A stretch of 10,660 nt of DNA, taken from NCBI GenBank assembly GCA_026989045.1, contig JALSJY010000216.1:1-10660 (forward strand). Direction: 5' to 3'. The stretch is from Hyphomicrobiales bacterium (GTDB lineage Bacteria; Pseudomonadota; Alphaproteobacteria; Rhizobiales; Devosiaceae). Positions 6,309 to 10,660 of the stretch are shown one piece after another (position 1 is the stretch's first letter; every line of letters begins with the position of its first letter). The translations under genes and the position numbers were made by a program. The notes below the pieces were generated by a model. The model ran no database searches. It saw only the letters and a program-made list of their open reading frames with translations, and had not been told where the DNA came from.

Positions 6309-7547
6309 ATGCGGGCTGAACATTATTTTACATCTGAATCTGTTTCTGAGGGTCACCCAGATAAGGTTTGCGATCGTATTTCTGATGAAATCGTGGATAT
6401 GATTTACAAAGAGGCTAAAAAAACTGGCACTGATGCATCTAGTATTAGGGTAGCTTGTGAAACTCTTGTTACAACAGATAAGGTTGTGATTGCAGGTGAG
6501 GTTCGTGTTCCTCCAACCCTGATAAAAAAGGATAAACATGGTAAGGATATTATCAACCCATCAAAATTTAAGTCTGCTGCAAAACGCGCGATAAAAGATA
6601 TTGGTTATGATCAAATAGGCTTTGATTGGAAAACAGTTAAAATTGATGTTTTATTACATTTTCAATCAGCTGATATTGGCCAAGGGGTTGATAATGCGGC
6701 TGATAGACAGGGTGAAGAGGGTGCTGGTGATCAGGGTATTATGTTTGGTTATGCTTGTAAGGACACTCCAAGCCTTATGCCTGCTCCATTATATTATTCG
6801 CATAAAATTTTGGAACTTTTGGCAAAGGCTAGAAAAGCCAATGAGGGCGAAGTTGGTAAACTTGGCCCAGATGCAAAATCTCAGGTGACAGTTCGTTATG
6901 TGAATGATAAGCCAACAGAAGTAACGCAAATTGTGCTTTCAACTCAACATTTAGATGAGAGTTGGGACAGTAAAAAGGTGCGCCAAGTAGTTGAACCTTA
7001 TATTGTTGAGGCGCTTAAAGGCTTGCCAATTGCTAAAGACTGTGTGTGGCATGTTAATCCAACAGGTAAATTTGTAATTGGTGGTCCAGTTGGGGATGCT
7101 GGTTTAACTGGCCGAAAAATTATTGTAGATACTTATGGTGGTGCTGCTCCGCATGGCGGGGGTGCATTTTCTGGCAAAGACACCACAAAGGTTGATCGTT
7201 CAGCAGCTTATGCGGCACGATATTTAGCTAAAAATATCATAGCAGCTAATCTTGCAGATCGCTGTACGCTTCAGCTTTCTTATGCAATTGGCGTGGCGCA
7301 GCCATTATCTATTTTTGTTGATACAGATGGCACTGGCAAATATGCTGATGAGAAATTAGAAAAAGCAATTTATCAAGTGATGGATTTATCCCCCTCAGGA
7401 ATTCGCAAACATCTTGACTTAAACAAATCAATTTATGCAAAAACTGCCGCTTATGGCCATTTTGGCCGTAAGCCTGGGCGTGATGGTTCTTTCTCATGGG
7501 AGAGGCTTGATTTGGTAAAAGCATTAAAGGCGGCTGTTAAGTCTTGA
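6309..7547 (+). CDS. metK: S-adenosylmethionine synthase
   Basis: Cytoplasmic methionine adenosyltransferase that makes SAM from methionine and ATP, feeding TrmB next door and MiaB upstream. The 412 residues are somewhat longer than E. coli MetK (384), as usual in alphaproteobacteria. Visible motifs are SEGHPDKVCDRISDEIVD (13-30, with ATP/metal residues H16 and D18), the hexapeptide region GAGDQGIMFGYA (138-149) and the phosphate-binding loop GGGAFSGKDTTKVDRSAAY (283-301). It appears intact. The ATG at 6309 is 8 bases after a good Shine-Dalgarno AAGGG (6296-6300), and that Shine-Dalgarno lies within the reach of the structured leader. The TGA stop overlaps the TTG start of trmB. Many rhizobial genomes have an XRE-type regulator gene between lnt and metK; it is absent here. 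Confidence 0.97.
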   Translation: MRAEHYFTSESVSEGHPDKVCDRISDEIVDMIYKEAKKTGTDASSIRVACETLVTTDKVVIAGEVRVPPTLIKKDKHGKDIINPSKFKSAAKRAIKDIGYDQIGFDWKTVKIDVLLHFQSADIGQGVDNAADRQGEEGAGDQGIMFGYACKDTPSLMPAPLYYSHKILELLAKARKANEGEVGKLGPDAKSQVTVRYVNDKPTEVTQIVLSTQHLDESWDSKKVRQVVEPYIVEALKGLPIAKDCVWHVNPTGKFVIGGPVGDAGLTGRKIIVDTYGGAAPHGGGAFSGKDTTKVDRSAAYAARYLAKNIIAANLADRCTLQLSYAIGVAQPLSIFVDTDGTGKYADEKLEKAIYQVMDLSPSGIRKHLDLNKSIYAKTAAYGHFGRKPGRDGSFSWERLDLVKALKAAVKS

Positions 7548-8260
7548 AACCAATATTAAATAAAGATGGCGAGGCAAGGGCATTTTTTGGTCGCAAGATT
7601 TCTAAAAATCTAGGTAGCACACAAAAAATTCTATTTGATGATTTGCTGCCAAGCTTAGAGATTAAAATAGATGGTGATGGATTGATTGATCCATCACCAT
7701 TATTTACTGATATAATAAATCCAAAAAAAATAATTTTGGAAATTGGTTATGGTGGTGGTGAGCATTTAGCTCGCAAAGCAAAAGAAAATCCTAATATTGG
7801 TTATATTGGCTCGGAGGTTTTTTCGGGGGGTATTGGCAAGTTGCTTGATAAGATAGATAGGCAGGAAATAAAAAATATCCGCCTTTATAGCGATGATGCG
7901 ATTAAACTTCTTAAAAAACTTGAGCCAAATTCAATAGATGAAATATATCTTCTTTATCCAGATCCATGGCCAAAAATGCGTCATAATAAACGGCGCTTTG
8001 TTTCCAAATTAACGCTTGAACTTATGGCTAAAGCATTAAAGCCAAATGGGTTATTTCATTTTGCTAGTGATATTGAAGATTATGCTAATTGGACTTTGGC
8101 TCATATTTTAACTTGTGATGAATTTTACTGGCCTTTGCAGGCACCAGAATCTTGGCATGTCCCTTATGAAGGTTGGCAGCCAACTAGATATGAAGCAAAA
8201 GCTAAGCGCGAGGGTCGTGTCCCAAGTTTTTATTTTAGCTTCTTAAAAACTAACACTTGA
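7544..8260 (+). CDS. trmB: tRNA (guanine-N7-)-methyltransferase
   Basis: SAM-dependent methyltransferase forming m7G46 in the variable loop of tRNAs. The 238-residue protein has SAM motif I at LEIGYGGGEH (65-74), the acidic residue E91 at the end of the next strand (YIGSEVF), the TrmB signature YPDPWPKMRHNKRRF (138-152) and the C-terminal tRNA/substrate motif TRYEAKAKREGR (214-225). The start is TTG at 7544, overlapping the metK TGA by 4 bases (TTGA), the same arrangement as miaB/phoH. MKPILNKDGEARAFFGRK agrees with the rhizobial N-terminus (an RSFFGRR-like segment is usual). Overlap with metK couples synthesis of the methyl donor to one of its consumers. A terminator-like hairpin follows 53 bases after the stop. 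Confidence 0.94.
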   Translation: MKPILNKDGEARAFFGRKISKNLGSTQKILFDDLLPSLEIKIDGDGLIDPSPLFTDIINPKKIILEIGYGGGEHLARKAKENPNIGYIGSEVFSGGIGKLLDKIDRQEIKNIRLYSDDAIKLLKKLEPNSIDEIYLLYPDPWPKMRHNKRRFVSKLTLELMAKALKPNGLFHFASDIEDYANWTLAHILTCDEFYWPLQAPESWHVPYEGWQPTRYEAKAKREGRVPSFYFSFLKTNT

Positions 8261-8312
8261 AATTATCATTAAATACTGTTATCTGAAGGTCAACATCTTA
8301 GGAACAACCTTG

Positions 8313-8345
8313 GAGAGTGGTGCTAACAAGCCCCGCTCTTTTTTA
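8313..8345 (+). terminator. Intrinsic terminator / probable attenuator between trmB and rimP
   Basis: The 5' arm 8314-8324 pairs with 8329-8339 in 10 of 11 positions (one T-G wobble at 8318/8335, one T-C mismatch at 8321/8332) around loop AACA. An unbroken T-run (8339-8344) follows directly. It is far more GC-rich than its surroundings, as expected for a factor-independent terminator. It would end the metK-trmB transcript. It also sits within the leader of rimP, only 25 bases before the TTG, so it could act as an attenuator for any transcript running into rimP-nusA. An upstream pairing AAGGT (8286-8290) with ACCTT (8307-8311) exists, but no clear antiterminator opposing the terminator arm is visible. 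Confidence 0.8.
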
Positions 8346-8369
8346 TTGGAAAATTAACTGGGCGAAATA

Positions 8370-8972
8370 TTGAATAATAAACGCTACATACGTGAAACTG
8401 GCACAGAGGCTCGCATTGCCGCTATTGTTGAACCTATCGCAAATGATATGGGTTTTGATTTGGTGCGGATAAAAATCCTGCCTGATAATGGTTGCACGTT
8501 ACAAATTATGGCTGAAGATTCTAATGGTAATTTTTCAATTTCTGATTGTGAAAAATTAAGCCGTGAAATAAATCCAGCACTTGATGTGCATGATCCGCTT
8601 GATAAAGCTTATCATTTGGAGATTTCTTCGGCAGGTATTGATCGCCCATTGGTTAGGGCGCGTGACTTTAAACGCTATATTGGCCATGAGGCTAAAGTTG
8701 AGCTTTTTGATATGATAAATGGTCGCAAGAGATTTCGTGGTGATATTATAGCCTGTGATGATAAAATTGCGACAATAAAAACTCGTGATGCGCTGCCAGA
8801 GACTGACCCTAATTTTGACTTAGAACTGGCGCAAATTGCCGAAGCTAAGTTGATAATGAGTGATAAATTACTTGCGATGGCTGCTAAAGCCCAAAAAAAT
8901 GATAATGTCATTGATGATGATGTTGAAATTATTGACGATATAAAAAATAATATTCTAAAGGAGACTAAATAA
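8370..8972 (+). CDS. rimP: Ribosome maturation factor RimP
   Basis: Cytoplasmic factor that binds the 30S subunit and aids its maturation (formerly YlxS/YhbC). The 200 residues show the RimP pattern. The N-terminal alpha/beta domain holds AAIVEPIANDMGFDLVRIKI (about 17-36), then DCEKLSREINPALDVHDPLDKAYHLEISSAGIDRPLVRARDFKRYIG. The last part of that run (EISSAGIDRPL, 83-93) is the family signature. An SH3-like C-terminal domain follows (about 100-165), then an acidic tail rich in D and I. The start is TTG at 8370 with only a weak GGG (8360-8362) upstream; no ATG is available before the conserved N-terminus. Its TAA stop shares one base with the nusA ATG. This rimP-nusA pairing is near universal. 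Expression is probably affected by the terminator hairpin in its leader. Confidence 0.94.
   Translation: MNNKRYIRETGTEARIAAIVEPIANDMGFDLVRIKILPDNGCTLQIMAEDSNGNFSISDCEKLSREINPALDVHDPLDKAYHLEISSAGIDRPLVRARDFKRYIGHEAKVELFDMINGRKRFRGDIIACDDKIATIKTRDALPETDPNFDLELAQIAEAKLIMSDKLLAMAAKAQKNDNVIDDDVEIIDDIKNNILKETK
8957..8963 (+). promoter_or_regulatory. Strong ribosome binding site of nusA
   Basis: AAAGGAG lies 8 bases before the nusA ATG, inside the last codons of rimP. It is the best Shine-Dalgarno match I noticed in the window. It suggests that nusA is translated more strongly than rimP, which has a TTG start and a weak site, from the same message. Confidence 0.75.
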
Positions 8973-10558
8973 TGTCCGTTTCAGCCAATAGGCTTGAGTT
9001 GCTACAAATTGCCGATGCAGTGGCACGTGAAAAGTCAATCGATCGCCTGATTGTTATTGATGCAATGCAAGATGCTATTCAAAAAGCGGCTCGCTCGCGT
9101 TATGGCGCAGAAACGGAAGTTAAAGCCGAAATCAATCCAAAAACTGGTGAATTATCGCTTTGGCGCTTACTTGAAATTGTTGAAAATGTTGAAGAGCCTG
9201 CACGCCAGATTGATTTGGCTGGCGCAAAGCAAAAATCACCTGATGCGGAATTAGGACAGTATATTTCAGAGCCATTGCCACCAATTGAATTTGGTAGAAT
9301 TGCAGCCCAATCAGCCAAACAGGTTATTGTGCAAAAAGTGCGCGATGCTGAACGTGAGCGCATGTTTAATGAATATTTTGATCGAATTGGTGAAATTGTT
9401 AACGGCACAGTTAAGAGGGTGGAATATGGCAATGTAATTGTTGATCTTGGTCGAGGCGAGGCTATTATTCGTCGTGATGAGTTAATTCCACGCGAGACTT
9501 TTCGTTATGGTGATCGGGTGCGGGCATATATTTATGACGTGCGACGTGAGCAACGTGGACCGCAGATTTTTCTATCGCGCACACACCCACAATTTATGGC
9601 CAAATTATTTATGCAAGAAGTGCCTGAAATTTATGATGGCATTATTACTATTCGCTCAATTGCACGCGATCCTGGATCAAGAGCAAAAATTGCAGTAACA
9701 ACAAATGATTCGTCAATTGATCCAGTTGGTGCATGTGTTGGTATGCGTGGCTCGCGTGTGCAGGCAGTGGTTGCTGAGTTGCAGGATGAAAAAATCGATA
9801 TTATTCCTTGGACAGATAATATTGCGGATTTAGTTGTTGCTGCATTGCAACCTGCAGAGGTTTCTAAAATTGTGTTAGATGAGCAGGCAGAGAAAATTGA
9901 AGTTGTAGCGCTTGATGACCAATTATCATTGGCAATTGGCCGCCGAGGTCAAAATGTTCGCCTAGCCTCACAGTTGGTTGGTTGGGATATTGATATTTTG
10001 ACTGAGCATGAAGAGAGCGAAAGGCGCAATAAAGAGTTTAATGAACGCTCTGAATTATTTATTAAGGCACTAGATGTTGATGAAATATTGGCGCAATTAT
10101 TGGCATCAGAAGGTTTTACTTCTGTTGAAGATTTGGCTTATATTGAAATAGAAGAAATTGCTTCTATTCATGGTCTGGATAATGACACGGCTAGTGAAAT
10201 CCAAAACCGTGCTTTAGAATATCTCAAAGCAAAAGAAGTTGAGCTTGATAAAGAGAGAGTTGAGCTTGAAGTTAAAGATGAGCTTTTTGAAATTGATGGC
10301 TTAAATGTTGCTATGTTGGTGGCGCTTGGCAAGGAAGATGTTAAAAATATTGAAGATTTTGCTGGGTGTGCAGCAGATGACCTTGTTGGTTGGGTTGAGC
10401 GTAATGATGGTGAAGTTAAGAGATATGAGGGATATTTAAGTTCTTTTGAAATTTCTCGTGAAGAAGCTGAAAATATGATAATGCAAGCACGTATAAAAGC
10501 TGGCTGGATTAGTGAAGAGGAGTTAAAGGCTGAAGAAGAAGAGGAAGTTGAACAATAG
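8972..10558 (+). CDS. nusA: Transcription termination/antitermination protein NusA
   Basis: RNA polymerase-associated elongation factor that promotes pausing and intrinsic termination and takes part in rRNA antitermination. In 528 residues the order is: N-terminal RNAP-binding domain (1-130); S1 domain (about 137-201, IGEIVNGTVKRVEYGNVIVDL); KH1 with GMRG near 257-260; KH2 with AIGRRGQN at 321-328; then two acidic helix-hairpin-helix repeats (about 367-418 and 436-506) and a Glu-rich tail EEEEEVEQ. The N-terminus MSVSANRLELLQIADAVAREKSIDR is nearly invariant in rhizobial NusA, which is one basis for the taxonomic guess. The ATG overlaps the rimP stop by one base. The gene is complete, and ylxR follows after 68 bases. 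NusA may act on the hairpin upstream of rimP (autoregulation), which is inference. Confidence 0.97.
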   Translation: MSVSANRLELLQIADAVAREKSIDRLIVIDAMQDAIQKAARSRYGAETEVKAEINPKTGELSLWRLLEIVENVEEPARQIDLAGAKQKSPDAELGQYISEPLPPIEFGRIAAQSAKQVIVQKVRDAERERMFNEYFDRIGEIVNGTVKRVEYGNVIVDLGRGEAIIRRDELIPRETFRYGDRVRAYIYDVRREQRGPQIFLSRTHPQFMAKLFMQEVPEIYDGIITIRSIARDPGSRAKIAVTTNDSSIDPVGACVGMRGSRVQAVVAELQDEKIDIIPWTDNIADLVVAALQPAEVSKIVLDEQAEKIEVVALDDQLSLAIGRRGQNVRLASQLVGWDIDILTEHEESERRNKEFNERSELFIKALDVDEILAQLLASEGFTSVEDLAYIEIEEIASIHGLDNDTASEIQNRALEYLKAKEVELDKERVELEVKDELFEIDGLNVAMLVALGKEDVKNIEDFAGCAADDLVGWVERNDGEVKRYEGYLSSFEISREEAENMIMQARIKAGWISEEELKAEEEEEVEQ

Positions 10559-10626
10559 GCAGCGGGGTAATAGGCTTGCAATGATTTAGGTTAGTGTTTT
10601 TTGAAAAATTTAGGATAATCTAAAAT
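10559..10626 (+). other. Short nusA-ylxR spacer
   Basis: This AT-rich spacer of 68 bases contains a T-run (10596-10601), but I see no stable GC-rich hairpin before it, so it is unlikely to be a terminator. AGGA at 10612-10615 lies 11 bases before the next ATG and is a plausible Shine-Dalgarno. Confidence 0.5.
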
Positions 10627-10660
10627 ATGAAAGATAAAAAGCCTATATTACGTCAATGCG
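10627..10660 (+). CDS. ylxR: Probable YlxR (DUF448) RNA-binding protein, N-terminal fragment
   Basis: Only 11 codons fall inside the window (MKDKKPILRQC). The ATG follows an in-frame TAA at 10621-10623, so it is the first available start. Position directly after nusA and the Arg-x-Cys in LRQC fit the beginning of the YlxR family motif (R-x-C-[IV]-x-[TS]), a small nucleoid/RNA-binding protein normally located between nusA and infB. The identification rests mainly on gene order. Confidence 0.6.
   Translation, partial: MKDKKPILRQC

Noticed and set aside
8261..8369. A tRNA-fMet (metY) or other small RNA gene upstream of rimP, as in enterobacteria
   Set aside because: No cloverleaf, T-loop sequence or CCA end is present; the gap holds only the terminator hairpin and weak promoter-like sequence.
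1..10660. Signs of horizontal transfer, mobile elements or a defence island
   Set aside because: All genes are core alphaproteobacterial housekeeping genes in conserved order, with uniform AT-rich codon use and no transposase, integrase, att-like repeats or CRISPR repeats.

Overview
The window is a conserved housekeeping block of an AT-rich alphaproteobacterium. All genes lie on the + strand and are tightly packed. The gene order (plsC-like acyltransferase, miaB, phoH, ybeY, corC/tlyC, lnt, metK, trmB, rimP, nusA, start of ylxR) is typical of Alphaproteobacteria. The closest fit I recognise is the order Hyphomicrobiales (Rhizobiales): the NusA and MetK sequences look rhizobial. The strong A/T bias at third codon positions suggests a lineage of low GC content (Bartonella-like in composition). 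The genus cannot be decided from this window.

Layout: positions 1-6209 hold an almost gapless run of six genes. These are an acyltransferase whose 5' end lies outside the window, the tRNA methylthiotransferase MiaB, the PhoH-like ATPase, the rRNA endonuclease YbeY, a CorC/TlyC CBS-domain protein and apolipoprotein N-acyltransferase Lnt. Several junctions overlap by 4 bases (TTGA or ATGA), which points to one transcript with translational coupling. A 99-base gap (6210-6308) carrying an elaborate inverted-repeat structure precedes metK. metK overlaps trmB by 4 bases. A 109-base gap (8261-8369) with a strong intrinsic-terminator hairpin separates trmB from rimP. rimP and nusA overlap by one base. 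The window ends in the first 11 codons of a probable ylxR, so the classic rimP-nusA-ylxR-infB transcription/translation operon evidently continues.

Functionally, the first block joins envelope lipid work (PlsC-like, Lnt) with RNA maturation and ribosome quality control (MiaB, PhoH, YbeY). The second makes S-adenosylmethionine (MetK) and uses it on tRNA (TrmB); MiaB also consumes it. The third covers 30S maturation and transcription elongation/termination (RimP, NusA). No mobile element, CRISPR array, tRNA or rRNA is visible. The coding content is ordinary. The parts most worth a second look are the two gaps: a nested, possibly pseudoknotted leader at the metK ribosome binding site that I cannot match to a SAM riboswitch class I know, and a probable attenuator ahead of rimP-nusA. 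Smaller oddities are the repeated use of TTG start codons and a 21-bp tandem duplication at the phoH/ybeY junction.
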